A stretch of DNA of 48,898 bases from Nitrospirota bacterium (GTDB lineage Bacteria; Nitrospirota; Nitrospiria; JACQBZ01). The DNA lies in assembly GCA_016194285.1 (NCBI GenBank), contig JACQBZ010000040.1, forward strand, positions 1 through 48,898, read 5' to 3'. Shown here piece after piece: positions 17,951 through 26,511 of the stretch. The position numbers were made by a program, and so were the translations under genes. Positions within the stretch are counted from its first letter, which is position 1. Each line of letters starts with the position of its first letter. The notes under the pieces are model-generated. The model was given only the letters and a program-made list of their open reading frames with translations, made no database searches and was not told the DNA's origin.

Positions 17951-18681
17951 CAGGCGGCCCCTCGGCTCAGGGATAGCGCCTCGCTTAATTTGACGTCGCC
18001 GGTGTATAAGGCCTTTCCGACAATGACGCCGGCTACGCCGGAGGACTCCAACGAGAGCAGCGACCGGACATCCTCAAGGGAGGAAATCCCTCCGGAGGCG
18101 ATGATCGGGATTTCGACTGAACGGGCCAGTTCCCTGATCGCATCGAGGTTCGGTCCCTTGAGCATCCCGTCCCTTTGAACGTCGGTGAAGATGATGTACA
18201 GAATCCCGAGCCCGTTCAGTCTTTCAGCAAAATCGATTACAGACTCTCCTGTGGCTTGAGTCCATCCCTGTACCAATATCTTCCCGTCTCGAGCATCTAA
18301 TCCAACCGATATTCCATGGGGAAACAAATCACAGGCTGATTTTAGAAATTGTAAAGATAGTAGTGCTTTTGTTCCTAGAACAAGCTTTGATGCTCCTTTT
18401 AGTCTGTAATACTCAATGTCAGAAAATGTTCTTATGCCGCCCGCTACCTGAATCGGAATCTTGACGGATTGAATGATCTTCAGAATCAGGTCTCGGTTTT
18501 TGGGGGTTCCGTCGAAGGCCCCGTCCAGATCCACGACATGAATCAATTCCGCACCTTCGGATTCCCATCGGCGGGCGACCGTGACCGGATCATCCGAATA
18601 GATCGACTCCGTCCCGAGACGTCCCTGTTGGAGTCGGATGCATTTTCCATCCTTGATATCAATCGCCGGAATGATCAACAT
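17950..18681 (-). CDS. hisA: ProFAR isomerase HisA
   Basis: HisA converts ProFAR to PRFAR. Start [20 protein letters not shown] (Asp8) is chosen because the ATG overlaps the preceding lipoprotein stop by four bases; the frame runs further upstream without RBS. Other marks are [37 protein letters not shown] (second catalytic Asp) and [11 protein letters not shown]. It has 243 residues. The middle of the gene (about 18290-18440) is markedly AT-rich: 44 of 120 bases are G or C in 18301-18420, against 35 of 60 in 18061-18120. The frame stays intact, so this may be a patch of foreign DNA recombined into the gene. Confidence 0.96.
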   Translation of the reverse strand: MLIIPAIDIKDGKCIRLQQGRLGTESIYSDDPVTVARRWESEGAELIHVVDLDGAFDGTPKNRDLILKIIQSVKIPIQVAGGIRTFSDIEYYRLKGASKLVLGTKALLSLQFLKSACDLFPHGISVGLDARDGKILVQGWTQATGESVIDFAERLNGLGILYIIFTDVQRDGMLKGPNLDAIRELARSVEIPIIASGGISSLEDVRSLLSLESSGVAGVIVGKALYTGDVKLSEALSLSRGAA

Positions 18682-19319
18682 CAGTGCCCCTTCGTTTGGG
18701 CCCAGGGAGAGGCCGCCATGAGCTGCTCGACGCCGTCTTCGGAGAGTTCGGCGGCCGTGAGCCATCGCCCCTTGCGTTTAAAGAAAAGGCTGAAGGCCGA
18801 GATGTCTTCCAATAAGGACTTTTGCGTTTCGTTATAACTGGCCTTCCAGAGGAGATGACCGTCTTCGGCATGGATGAGCTGGACCGTAATCCCGACCGAG
18901 GCCGGTTTACGAATTCCATAGGCGGAGCCGTCCCGCTCCGTAAAGGTTGTCACGGATCCGAAAAGCACCGTCGACGTCTTCAAAATCTTTCCGATTAGTT
19001 CGGCCCTCTGGATATCGGAGAGGGGCGCGGTCTCACCGCCCAACGGAGAGGGTTCCTGTCCTTCCCAGAGGGTCACGGTGACGTGACGGTTGATCAACTG
19101 GCGATAAAATTGGTCCGTGATAATTTGGGGCGCGTCTTTCTCGACCCTGCCGGATCGTATCTCCCCGGTCGTCGAGGGCTCCACGATGAACGGGATGAGG
19201 CCGACGTCCTGGACGGAATGCTTTTCGAGTTCGGCCGGCAACGAGCTTTGGATGTATTTAGGCCCGCAGCCGACCAGCCCGGCCAAAAGAAAAAAGAGTA
19301 TCGTCCGTTTTATCGGCAT
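18681..19319 (-). CDS. Lipoprotein of unknown function inside the his operon
   Basis: A lipobox (LAGLVGC, Cys18) follows the N-terminal hydrophobic segment, so this 212-residue protein should be lipid-anchored in the envelope. The body (DVGLIPFIVEP, STVLFGSVTTFTERDG, VGITVQLIHAEDGHLLWKAS) resembles envelope lipoproteins of the LpoB / GNA1162 (DUF799) type with an alpha/beta fold. It lies between hisH and hisA, overlapping the end of hisH by 10 bases and the start of hisA by four, so it is translationally coupled to histidine enzymes although no histidine role is known. The family assignment is tentative. Confidence 0.8.
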   Translation of the reverse strand: MPIKRTILFFLLAGLVGCGPKYIQSSLPAELEKHSVQDVGLIPFIVEPSTTGEIRSGRVEKDAPQIITDQFYRQLINRHVTVTLWEGQEPSPLGGETAPLSDIQRAELIGKILKTSTVLFGSVTTFTERDGSAYGIRKPASVGITVQLIHAEDGHLLWKASYNETQKSLLEDISAFSLFFKRKGRWLTAAELSEDGVEQLMAASPWAQTKGH

Positions 19320-19915
19320 TGCGCAAAGTTCCGAAGGAGCCTCAAACCGACCGCCTGACTCTTTTCCGGGTGAAACTGACAGGCGAAGACGTTGCCGGTC
19401 GCGATGCTCGAAGCAAAGCGTTGTCCGTATTCGGTCGTGGTGGCGATCAGGCCGGGATCTTCGGGCACCCCATAATAGGAATGGACGAAATAAACCATCG
19501 CGTCATCCGGAAGGCCTTGAAGCACGGTTGCGGGTTTCTGAATCTCCAGCGTGTTCCATCCCATATGCGGCACTTTCAAACCATCGTCCGGAAAGCGGAT
19601 GACGCGGCCCCGGATCCAGCCCAGCCCTTTGTGAAGGCCGAACTCCTCGCTCTCCGTGAACAGGAGTTGCAGGCCCAAACAGATCCCGAGAAACGGCTTT
19701 CCGCTCGATAAGGCCCGATGGACGGGATCGATCAGGCCCATCTCTTCGAGGTTGCGCATGCAGTCCGGAAAGGCGCCCACGCCGGGAAGAACAACGTGGC
19801 TCGCATCCGCAATACGCCGGGCGTCGCGCGTGACGTCGACCGCAAAGCCCAACCGTTCGAAGGCCTTCGAGACGCTTCGGAGATTGCCCATGCCGTAATC
19901 AATAATCGCGATCAT
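19310..19915 (-). CDS. hisH: Imidazole glycerol phosphate synthase glutaminase subunit HisH
   Basis: This class I glutamine amidotransferase supplies ammonia to HisF. MIAIIDYGMGNLRSV is a classical N-terminus, the nucleophile Cys79 lies in GICLGLQLLF, and the His/Glu pair (His182, Glu184) in CQFHPEKSQ. It has 201 residues. No Shine-Dalgarno sequence is visible in the 14 bases between the ATG and the dispersed repeat at 19930-19999, so the repeat may influence its translation. Confidence 0.96.
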   Translation of the reverse strand: MIAIIDYGMGNLRSVSKAFERLGFAVDVTRDARRIADASHVVLPGVGAFPDCMRNLEEMGLIDPVHRALSSGKPFLGICLGLQLLFTESEEFGLHKGLGWIRGRVIRFPDDGLKVPHMGWNTLEIQKPATVLQGLPDDAMVYFVHSYYGVPEDPGLIATTTEYGQRFASSIATGNVFACQFHPEKSQAVGLRLLRNFAQCR

Positions 19916-19929
19916 GTTGATTTATTTTA

Positions 19930-19999
19930 GGGGCTCACGTCGCCCCCTCCACCGGCCAAGCCGGATGGAGCCTCCCCCTCTCGCTCGCTTTGCTCGCTA
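19930..19999 (-). repeat. Start-proximal palindromic repeat, copy A (before hisH)
   Basis: This is one of four copies of a ~71-bp element. In mRNA sense it has AGCGAGCAAAGCGAGCGAG, a purine-rich AGGGGGAGG, a hairpin with GCCGG/CCGGC stem arms, and a terminal hairpin of GGGGC and GCCCC arms. In this copy the terminal loop differs from the other three (CTCACGT for CTTGCGT on the + strand). Its 3' end is 14 bases from the hisH ATG. It fills much of the 129-bp hisB-hisH gap, while most other his junctions overlap. Confidence 0.9.
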
Positions 20000-20044
20000 G
20001 GCGAACCCCAGAGCAGGTGGGGCGCCCCGCCTCCGGTCGCTCGC

Positions 20045-20638
20045 TTACAATTTACCCTTCGTGGACGGAACGCCGCGCGTCCGCGCATCCATCTGCACCG
20101 CCTGATCCAGGGCCTGTCCGAACGCCTTGAAGATCGCCTCGATCACATGGTGGGGATTCTTTCCGTAGGGGACATTGATATGGAGCGTGGTCCCGCTGTG
20201 AACGACGAACGCCTTGAAGAACTCTTCGATGAGCTCCACATCGAAGTCACGGATCATTTTCTTTTTCGGCAGCGGAACCTGGTAGATCAGGTACGGACGT
20301 CCGGAAAGATCCAGATCCACCCGGGCGATCGCTTCGTCCATCGGCACGGAGAAGGAACCGTACCGTTTGATGCCCTGCTTGTCCCGAAGCGCCTTGGCCA
20401 CGGTCTCGCCTAAAACGATCCCGATATCCTCCACCGTGTGGTGAAAATCGACCTCCGTGTCGCCCCGCGCCATGACCGTGAGATCAAGCCGGCCGTGTTT
20501 GGCCATCAGGGTGAGCATGTGATCCAAAAACGGCATCGTGGTTTGAACGCGGCTCTGTCCGGTGCCGTCCAGAGCCAGTCGGACTTTCACGTGTGTTTCG
20601 GTGGTCTTCCTCTGAACTTCCGCCAGACGTCTCTTCAT
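20045..20638 (-). CDS. hisB: Imidazoleglycerol-phosphate dehydratase HisB
   Basis: This monofunctional manganese enzyme dehydrates imidazole glycerol phosphate. The family metal-binding motifs are complete: the [18 protein letters not shown] stretch, [14 protein letters not shown], and VHSGTTLHI...[14 protein letters not shown]. It has 197 residues and no N-terminal phosphatase domain, the common arrangement outside Enterobacteria. The ATG overlaps the hisD stop by four bases. Confidence 0.97.
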   Translation of the reverse strand: MKRRLAEVQRKTTETHVKVRLALDGTGQSRVQTTMPFLDHMLTLMAKHGRLDLTVMARGDTEVDFHHTVEDIGIVLGETVAKALRDKQGIKRYGSFSVPMDEAIARVDLDLSGRPYLIYQVPLPKKKMIRDFDVELIEEFFKAFVVHSGTTLHINVPYGKNPHHVIEAIFKAFGQALDQAVQMDARTRGVPSTKGKL

Positions 20639-21918
20639 TGAGTGCGAACCTCCACGGCCCGGGCATGCGCTTGAAGCCCTTCCATCTCCGCGATCCGAAT
20701 GGCCGCATCCTTGACCCGCGACAGGCCTTCACGGCTGAACGCAAGGAGGCTGGTTTTCTTCACGAAATCTTCCACCGACAGGGGCGATGAGAAGCGGGCC
20801 GTTCCGCCGGTGGGCAGGACATGGTTCGGCCCCGCGACATAATCGCCCAGGGACTCCGTGGTGTAGTGACCGAGGAAGACGGCCCCGGCATGTTTGACCA
20901 TCGGCAGCAGGCGGTCCGGTTGGTCCACGGCCAATTCGAGATGCTCCGGCGCGATCGCATTGGCCATCGTCACGGCTTGGGCCAGGTCTCTCACCCGAAA
21001 AATGGTTCCCGAACGCCGGAGCGATTGGGTGATGATCTTTTTTCTCGGGAGAAGTTCGATCTGTTCCTTCATTCGTACCCGGACTTTTCGGATCAGCGAG
21101 TCGCTGGGGGTGATCAAGATCGCGATCGCCTGCTCGTCATGTTCGGCCTGGGACAGCAGGTCGGCCGCAACGAATCGGGGATCGGCCGTGTCGTCCGCGA
21201 TCACGACGATCTCGCTGGGACCGGCGATCATATCGATGTCCACCAGGCCGAAGACCAGCCGTTTGGCCGTGGCGACGTAAATGTTTCCCGGTCCGACGAT
21301 CTTGTCCACCCGGGCGAGGGTCTTGGTCCCATAGGCCATCGCGCCGATCGCTTGCGCGCCGCCGACCGTATAGATTTCGTCGACGCCGGCCAGATCGGCC
21401 GCCACGAGCAGGTGAGGGTTCAACTCGCCTCGAGGGATCGGCGTGCACATCACGACTTCCGGGACGCCGGCCACTTTGGCCGGAACGGCGTTCATCAGAA
21501 CGGAAGAGGGATAGGCCGCTTTCCCTCCGGGGACGTAAATCCCGACCCGGTCCAGCGGGCGCACCAATTGTCCGAGGGTGATCTGCTGCTCTTCATAGTT
21601 CCAGCTCTTCGGTTTTTGTCGTTCGTGGAACGATCGGATCCGATCGGCGGCAAATCGAAGCGACTCCACGGCTGCGGGTGCCACCTGACGGTAAGCCTCC
21701 TTGATTCGGTCCGGACGGATTCGAAGCCGGTCGGCCGTGAGACGGACCTGATCGAATTTGCGCGAATAGCGAAGGACGGCGGCGTCTCCTCGTCGTCGAA
21801 CCGCCTCCAGGATCGTCCGGACCGTCTTCTCGATCCCCGCCGGGGCCGAAGCCGTCCGCCGCAGACGGGCCAGCCACGTCCGGGTCGGAGTTTTTTGGTT
21901 TAGCCGGATCAGTTTCAT
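20635..21918 (-). CDS. hisD: Histidinol dehydrogenase HisD
   Basis: HisD carries out the last two oxidations, histidinol to histidine, with NAD and zinc. The glycine-rich segments ([45 protein letters not shown]), the zinc/catalytic motif [11 protein letters not shown] and the late [16 protein letters not shown] are all present. It has 427 residues, normal length. The ATG overlaps the hisG stop and its stop overlaps the hisB start. Confidence 0.97.
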   Translation of the reverse strand: MKLIRLNQKTPTRTWLARLRRTASAPAGIEKTVRTILEAVRRRGDAAVLRYSRKFDQVRLTADRLRIRPDRIKEAYRQVAPAAVESLRFAADRIRSFHERQKPKSWNYEEQQITLGQLVRPLDRVGIYVPGGKAAYPSSVLMNAVPAKVAGVPEVVMCTPIPRGELNPHLLVAADLAGVDEIYTVGGAQAIGAMAYGTKTLARVDKIVGPGNIYVATAKRLVFGLVDIDMIAGPSEIVVIADDTADPRFVAADLLSQAEHDEQAIAILITPSDSLIRKVRVRMKEQIELLPRKKIITQSLRRSGTIFRVRDLAQAVTMANAIAPEHLELAVDQPDRLLPMVKHAGAVFLGHYTTESLGDYVAGPNHVLPTGGTARFSSPLSVEDFVKKTSLLAFSREGLSRVKDAAIRIAEMEGLQAHARAVEVRTQ

Positions 21919-22565
21919 TCGGTCGTCTCGCCGATCGTTTTCTCCAGACGTTGGATCAGATCCGTGATCGTCTTGGTTTTTGTTTTGAGACTGGCCCGGT
22001 TCACGATCAACCGGGCGGTGGATTCCGCGATGACCGCCTGCTCCTCGAGGCGGTTCTCCCGCAGGGTCGTCCCGGTGGTGATCAGATCCACGATCTGCTC
22101 CGACAGTCCCACCAACGGGGCGAGCTCGACCGCCCCCGACAGCCGGATGATCTCAACCGGTAATCCCTTTTCATTGAAATACCGTTCGGCGATTTTGGGA
22201 TATTTCGTCGCGATCTTCAGTTTGGCCGAGGACCAGCTGGGCGTCATGGCCGCCGTTCGGGGTCCGGCCACGACGATCCGACAGGACCCGAAACGAAGAT
22301 CGAGCGGTTCATACACGTCGGGTTCCTGTTCCAGCAGGACGTCTTTGCCCACAATACCCATGTCGGCCGCGCCGTACTCCACATAGGTGGGCACGTCCAC
22401 CGCGCGCACGATCACCATGCGGATCCGGTTCGGGGCGTTTTCGAACAGGAGTTTGCGGCTGTCGGTCTTCAGCCCCCGCGGAAGGAGTCCGTTCTTCCTG
22501 AAAAGGGCGATGGACGGATTGAGGAGGCGTCCTTTCGGCAATGCGATGGTAACGGTATCTTTCAT
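21915..22565 (-). CDS. hisG: ATP phosphoribosyltransferase HisG, short form
   Basis: HisG commits ATP and PRPP to histidine synthesis. TIALPKGRLL at the N-terminus, GAADMGIVGKDVLLE and the PRPP-binding-like DLITTGTTLREN identify it. At 216 residues it lacks the C-terminal regulatory ACT-like domain and is the short form, which in studied bacteria needs the HisRS-like subunit HisZ. No hisZ is visible here. The ATG lies 18 bases after repeat copy B, with no Shine-Dalgarno sequence between. Confidence 0.95.
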   Translation of the reverse strand: MKDTVTIALPKGRLLNPSIALFRKNGLLPRGLKTDSRKLLFENAPNRIRMVIVRAVDVPTYVEYGAADMGIVGKDVLLEQEPDVYEPLDLRFGSCRIVVAGPRTAAMTPSWSSAKLKIATKYPKIAERYFNEKGLPVEIIRLSGAVELAPLVGLSEQIVDLITTGTTLRENRLEEQAVIAESTARLIVNRASLKTKTKTITDLIQRLEKTIGETTE

Positions 22566-22583
22566 GGCGTTTGTTTATTGGTA

Positions 22584-22654
22584 GGGGCTTGCGTCGCCCC
22601 CTCCACCGGCCAAGCCGGATGGAGCCTCCCCCTCTCGCTCACGTTGTTCGCTGG
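22584..22654 (-). repeat. Start-proximal palindromic repeat, copy B (before hisG)
   Basis: This is the second copy of the ~71-bp element, same orientation relative to transcription, ending 18 bases before the hisG ATG. A further ~35 bases towards murA (to about 22693) also resemble the flank of copy C, so B and C share a longer unit. The murA-hisG gap is 120 bases, the same length as the prmC-murA gap holding copy C. In one frame the repeat encodes a peptide with GRLHPA and VEGATQAPT; that is not taken as a gene. Confidence 0.9.
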
Positions 22655-22685
22655 GTAGATACACACGAGCAGATCCCGCGAGTAT

Positions 22686-23942
22686 CTACGTGATCCGGGT
22701 GATCTCGCCCCCGAGGTTTGAAAATTTCTGTTCGATCTGTTCGTAGCCCCTGTCCAGATGATAGACGCGCGAGATCTCGGTCTCGCCTTCCGCGGCCAGC
22801 GCGGCAAGAACCAAACAAGCGCTGGCCCGGAGGTCGGAGGCCATCACGGGAGCCCCGCTCAAGCGTTGGGTTCCTTTGATGATCGCATTATTTCCCTGAA
22901 CGTTGATATTGGCACCCATGCGTCGGAGCTCGGCCACGTGCGTAAACCGGTTCTCGAACACCGTCTCGGTGATCACGCTCAAGCCGTCGGAGAGCGCCAT
23001 CAGGGCCATCATCTGGGCCTGCATGTCCGTCGGGAAACCCGGATACGGGAGCGTCTTGATATCCACCGCCCCGATCCGCCCCGTTGCGGCGGCCCGGGCG
23101 CCGTCCGTCTCCTCGCGAATCTGGACGCCCGCCTCTCGCAGTTTTTGCAAAACGGCGTCCAGATATCGGGGATTGCAGCCGCGGACGAAAATTTCTCCTC
23201 CCGTGATGGCGGCGGCCGTCAAGTATGTCCCGGCCTCGATGCGGTCCGGCATGATGCGGTACGTGCAGGAATCGTTTAACGATTCAACGCCGTCGATCGT
23301 GATGACGTCCGTACCGGCTCCATGGATCTTCGCACCGCACCGGATCAGGAAATGGGCCAGATCGACCACCTCCGGCTCGCGGGCGGCATTCTCGATCACC
23401 GTGACGCCGTCGGCAAGGGTGGCGGCCATCATGAGATTCTCCGTGCCCGTGACCGAGGTCAGGTCCAGGTAGATCCGGGCACCCTTAAGGCGTTGGGCCC
23501 TGACCGTGACATAACCGTGCTCGATCTGGATCTCGGCCCCCATTTTTTCCAATCCCATCAAGTGAAGATTAATGGGGCGGGCCCCGATCGCGCAACCTCC
23601 AGGCAGCGAAACCCGGGCCTCACCAAAGCGCGCGGCCAGCGGACCCAAGACCAAGACCGAGGCGCGCATCGTTTTGACCAGCTCATAAGGCGCTTCGTGA
23701 CGGGCCAGCGCGGGCATCCGAACCGTCCAGCCGCCCTGGCCGTCGTCCTCGATCACGGCGCCGAGATGATTCAACAGGCGTTTGATCGTCGCCACGTCCA
23801 TCAGCTTCGGAATATTCTGGACGCGGTGTTCTCCTCGACTCAAAAGGGTCGCCACGAGGATGGGCAGCGCGGCGTTCTTGGCCCCGCTCACCGCGACCTC
23901 GCCTTTGAGCCGCTTGCCCCCCTTGATCCGGATTTTATCCAT
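22686..23942 (-). CDS. murA: UDP-N-acetylglucosamine 1-carboxyvinyltransferase MurA
   Basis: MurA makes the first committed peptidoglycan precursor from UDP-GlcNAc and phosphoenolpyruvate. [20 protein letters not shown] and AKNAALPIL are classical; the fosfomycin-target cysteine is present (Cys117, in [15 protein letters not shown]). Later marks are [26 protein letters not shown] and [15 protein letters not shown]. It has 418 residues, normal length. The ATG follows repeat copy C after nine bases without a recognisable Shine-Dalgarno. Confidence 0.97.
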   Translation of the reverse strand: MDKIRIKGGKRLKGEVAVSGAKNAALPILVATLLSRGEHRVQNIPKLMDVATIKRLLNHLGAVIEDDGQGGWTVRMPALARHEAPYELVKTMRASVLVLGPLAARFGEARVSLPGGCAIGARPINLHLMGLEKMGAEIQIEHGYVTVRAQRLKGARIYLDLTSVTGTENLMMAATLADGVTVIENAAREPEVVDLAHFLIRCGAKIHGAGTDVITIDGVESLNDSCTYRIMPDRIEAGTYLTAAAITGGEIFVRGCNPRYLDAVLQKLREAGVQIREETDGARAAATGRIGAVDIKTLPYPGFPTDMQAQMMALMALSDGLSVITETVFENRFTHVAELRRMGANINVQGNNAIIKGTQRLSGAPVMASDLRASACLVLAALAAEGETEISRVYHLDRGYEQIEQKFSNLGGEITRIT

Positions 23943-23951
23943 TGATTGATA

Positions 23952-24022
23952 GGGGCTTGCGTCGCCCCCTCCACCGGCAAAGCCGGATGGAGCCTCCCCC
24001 TCTCGCTCGCTTTGCTCGCTGG
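23952..24022 (-). repeat. Start-proximal palindromic repeat, copy C (before murA)
   Basis: This is the third copy, ending nine bases before the murA ATG. A flank of about 40 bases on the prmC side (to about 24062) matches the same flank of copy B (shared CACGAGCAGATCC and a TCTACG block). The element and flank together fill the entire 120-bp gap. Confidence 0.9.
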
Positions 24023-24062
24023 CAAGAAATCCACGAGCAGATCCTGTGAGTCTCTACGCGAT

Positions 24063-24953
24063 TCACGGTTTTTTCAGAACAACAACCCGATCAATTTTTT
24101 GCAGGTCTTTTTTAATTTGGTCGACCCGCCAGCCGCTTTGCTCGGCCATCTCGCGGACGGGGATCGCCTGCCGGATCCCGACTTCCAGAAAGAGGCGTCC
24201 GCCGGGGCGAAGAAACTCCAGGGCGCCGGGCAAAATCCGACGGTAGTAATCCAACCCATCGCATCCGCCGTTCAGTGCGAGCCGGGGTTCATGGAACCTC
24301 ACTTCCGGCTGCAGTCGATCCAGTTCCCCGGCCGGTACATAGGGAGGATTGACCGTCATGACATCAATCCGATTGTGCAAGCTGATCGAGGCCAATGGCT
24401 CAAGCAGGTCGCCTTCCAGAAATTCGATTCGCCCCGCCATCCCATGCCGTAGGGCGTTCGAACGCGCGACGTCGAGTGCGGCAGGCGAACGATCGGTCGC
24501 AAGAATTCGAGCCGTCGGATAGAGCGTGCCCAGCGTGACGGCCAGACAGCCTGTGCCGGTGCAGAGATCCACCAGCGTGATCGGCAGTGCCGGTCGGCCA
24601 AACTGCTCCAGAACGGCCTCGATCAACAACTCCGTCTCGGGCCGGGGGATCAACGTATCCGTCGTGACCCGGAATTCCAGTCCCCAGAATTCCTGTATGC
24701 CGAGGATATACTGGAGCGGTTCCCGGCTCGCGCGTCTCCGGATCAGACCGGCAAACGCTTCTCGCTGATCGGGATCGAGAGAGAGGGCATCAGCCCGGTA
24801 GAGGTCCAAGCGGGGGCGGTTTAAAATATGGGCGATCAGCGTTTCGGCTTCCCGGCGGCCGTCCGGAATCCCGGCCTCGATCAGCGCGCGCGTCGCCGTT
24901 CGGAGAAGATCCTGAGTTTCTTGAGTTGTGGATGTGGGGGTGCTTATTTTCAT
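24063..24953 (-). CDS. prmC: Release factor glutamine methyltransferase PrmC
   Basis: PrmC methylates the GGQ glutamine of release factors. An N-terminal helical domain (about 1-85) is followed by a SAM-binding fold with DLCTGTGCLAVTL (129-141) and the catalytic NPPY at 202-205. The connecting ILGIQEFWGLEFRV...LIPRPETELL is characteristic. It has 296 residues. It lies six bases after its substrate gene prfA, the usual pairing. No strong ribosome site precedes the ATG, so coupling to prfA translation is likely. Confidence 0.95.
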   Translation of the reverse strand: MKISTPTSTTQETQDLLRTATRALIEAGIPDGRREAETLIAHILNRPRLDLYRADALSLDPDQREAFAGLIRRRASREPLQYILGIQEFWGLEFRVTTDTLIPRPETELLIEAVLEQFGRPALPITLVDLCTGTGCLAVTLGTLYPTARILATDRSPAALDVARSNALRHGMAGRIEFLEGDLLEPLASISLHNRIDVMTVNPPYVPAGELDRLQPEVRFHEPRLALNGGCDGLDYYRRILPGALEFLRPGGRLFLEVGIRQAIPVREMAEQSGWRVDQIKKDLQKIDRVVVLKKP

Positions 24954-24959
24954 GAATAA

Positions 24960-26057
24960 TCAGGGAGTCATTACGGTGTTGAGCCGTTCGGATTGATCGG
25001 CCGCGATCAGCGTCTCGATGATCTCGTCCAGATCTCCGTCGAGAACCTGGGTCAGGCGGTGCAACGTCAACCCGATCCGGTGATCGGTGACCCGGTTCTG
25101 GGGAAAATTGTACGTGCGTATTTTTTCGCTCCGATCCCCCGTCCCCACCTGGGATTTCCGCGCCTTGGCCATTTCGGCCTCCTGCCGGCTCTGTTCGACT
25201 TCCAAGAGCCGCGCGCGAAGCACGCGCATGGCCTTGTTTCTGTTCTTGAGTTGGGATCGTTCGTCCTGACAGCTCACGACCGTGCCGGTCGGGACGTGTG
25301 TGATCCGGACGGCCGAATGGGTGGTGTTGACGCCCTGACCTCCGGGTCCGGATGCGCAGAAGGTATCGATACGGAGATCGCTTGGATCGATCGTGATGTC
25401 CACTTCTTCCGCTTCCGGGAGCACCGCCACCGTGACGGCCGAGGTATGAATGCGCCCCCCCGCCTCGGTGACGGGGACCCGCTGAACCCGATGGACGCCG
25501 CTTTCAAATTTCAAATGGCGGTAGACGCCTTTTCCTTCGATGGCCGCGATGACCTCTTTTAAGCCCCCGATCCCGGTCGGACTGGAGCTGATGATCTCGA
25601 CATGCCACCGATGATTTTCGGCATACCGCGTATACATCCGGAACAGTTCGGCCGCAAAAAGAGCGGCCTCATCGCCGCCCGTGCCGGCCCGGATTTCCAA
25701 AATCGTGTTTTTATCATCGCGGGGATCTCTGGGCAGCAACAGCCGCTTGAGCTGCTGCTCCAGCCGATCCTTGCGCGTTGAAAGTTCCTGGCGCTCGTGT
25801 TCCGCCATCTCCCTCAGGCCGGCTTCCGCCCGGGCGTCTCGAAGCATTTCTTCCGTGGCCTCGATCTCTTTGAGAACGATCTTGAACTGCCGATACTGCT
25901 CCACGACCTCCGCGAGATCGGCGCGCTCCTTGGCCAGACGCTGAAATTGGGCCTGATCCGCGATAATTTTAGGATCGCTCAGAGCATGAGTCAATCCGTC
26001 AAATTTATCCTGGAGCATCTCAAGTTTTTGGATAAAAATCTGATCGTTCGTTGTCAT
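24960..26057 (-). CDS. prfA: Peptide chain release factor 1
   Basis: RF1 recognises UAA and UAG. The catalytic GGQ is at 239-241, and the stop-codon-reading motif is PVT (195-197), the RF1 type, not SPF of RF2. It has 365 residues with the usual N-terminal helical domain. It follows rpmE by 12 bases and precedes prmC by six, forming the rpmE-prfA-prmC unit. Confidence 0.97.
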   Translation of the reverse strand: MTTNDQIFIQKLEMLQDKFDGLTHALSDPKIIADQAQFQRLAKERADLAEVVEQYRQFKIVLKEIEATEEMLRDARAEAGLREMAEHERQELSTRKDRLEQQLKRLLLPRDPRDDKNTILEIRAGTGGDEAALFAAELFRMYTRYAENHRWHVEIISSSPTGIGGLKEVIAAIEGKGVYRHLKFESGVHRVQRVPVTEAGGRIHTSAVTVAVLPEAEEVDITIDPSDLRIDTFCASGPGGQGVNTTHSAVRITHVPTGTVVSCQDERSQLKNRNKAMRVLRARLLEVEQSRQEAEMAKARKSQVGTGDRSEKIRTYNFPQNRVTDHRIGLTLHRLTQVLDGDLDEIIETLIAADQSERLNTVMTP

Positions 26058-26069
26058 AATCGTTGAGGC

Positions 26070-26270
26070 TTATTGCTTCTTGTACTTTTTCCGGAACCGT
26101 TCGACGCGGCCTTCCGTATCGATCAGCTTCTGCGTGCCCGTAAAAAAAGGATGGCAGGCGGAACAGATCTCCACATGAATGTCGCTCCGGGTCGAGCGGG
26201 TTTTAATGACGTTTCCACAGGCGCAGGTGATGTCGGTCACTTGATACGCCGGATGAATCCCTTCTTTCAT
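26070..26270 (-). CDS. rpmE: 50S ribosomal protein L31
   Basis: This is ribosomal protein L31, 66 residues, zinc-binding type: Cys16 and Cys18 (CACG) with Cys36 and Cys39 (CSACH). [10 protein letters not shown] and [19 protein letters not shown] are classical. The start at 26270 is chosen because AAGGAGG stands at good distance; the longer frame up to 26396 runs through repeat copy D and is rejected. Confidence 0.97.
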   Translation of the reverse strand: MKEGIHPAYQVTDITCACGNVIKTRSTRSDIHVEICSACHPFFTGTQKLIDTEGRVERFRKKYKKQ

Positions 26271-26287
26271 TTGATCCTCCTTTTGTT

Positions 26288-26358
26288 GGGGCTTGCGTCG
26301 CCCCCTCCACCGGCGAAGCCGGATGGAGCCTCCCCCTCTCGCTCGCCGTGCTCGCTGG
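26288..26358 (-). repeat. Start-proximal palindromic repeat, copy D (before rpmE)
   Basis: This is the fourth copy, ending 17 bases before the rpmE ATG. Unlike the other three, a strong AAGGAGG lies between repeat and start. The distal loop differs slightly (GCGAGCACGGCGAGC in mRNA sense). The outer flank is unlike copies B and C, so the shared core is the ~71 bp. Confidence 0.88.
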
Positions 26359-26404
26359 GTACCGACGGCTCGATGGGATTTTTGTTGTGTCCACAAAACA
26401 TGTC

Positions 26405-26433
26405 ATTATATCATTTTTAATTTCTTATGAAAA
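26405..26433 (-). promoter_or_regulatory. Putative promoter of the rpmE-prfA-prmC-murA-his operon
   Basis: On the - strand, TTTTCA (26433-26428) and a perfect TATAAT (26410-26405) are 17 bases apart, in an AT-rich patch downstream of rho. Transcription would start near 26398 and run through repeat copy D into rpmE, giving the long operon a promoter separate from rho. Confidence 0.55.
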
Positions 26434-26511
26434 GGGCCTGATTGGAAATGCTTTGACCGGGAATCGAAGAGGGCTTTTTGCGTTCGATCCGAGGCGAGCG
26501 GGCCGAGGAGG

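Noticed and set aside
18682-18765. In-frame extension of hisA
   Set aside because: It overlaps the lipoprotein gene, is Arg-rich, and the ATGA overlap at 18681 marks the real start.
22562-22807. Small frame over repeat copy B encoding GRLHPA and VEGATQAPT
   Set aside because: The peptide comes from translating the repeat and the end of murA on the same strand in another frame; similar peptides would arise from each copy, so it is a repeat artefact.
19930-26358. CRISPR array
   Set aside because: The four repeats are one to two kilobases apart, palindromic, and separated by genes, without spacers or cas genes.
26271-26396. In-frame extension of rpmE through repeat copy D
   Set aside because: L31 begins at MKEGIHPAY with AAGGAGG in front; the extension is Arg/Gly-rich repeat translation.
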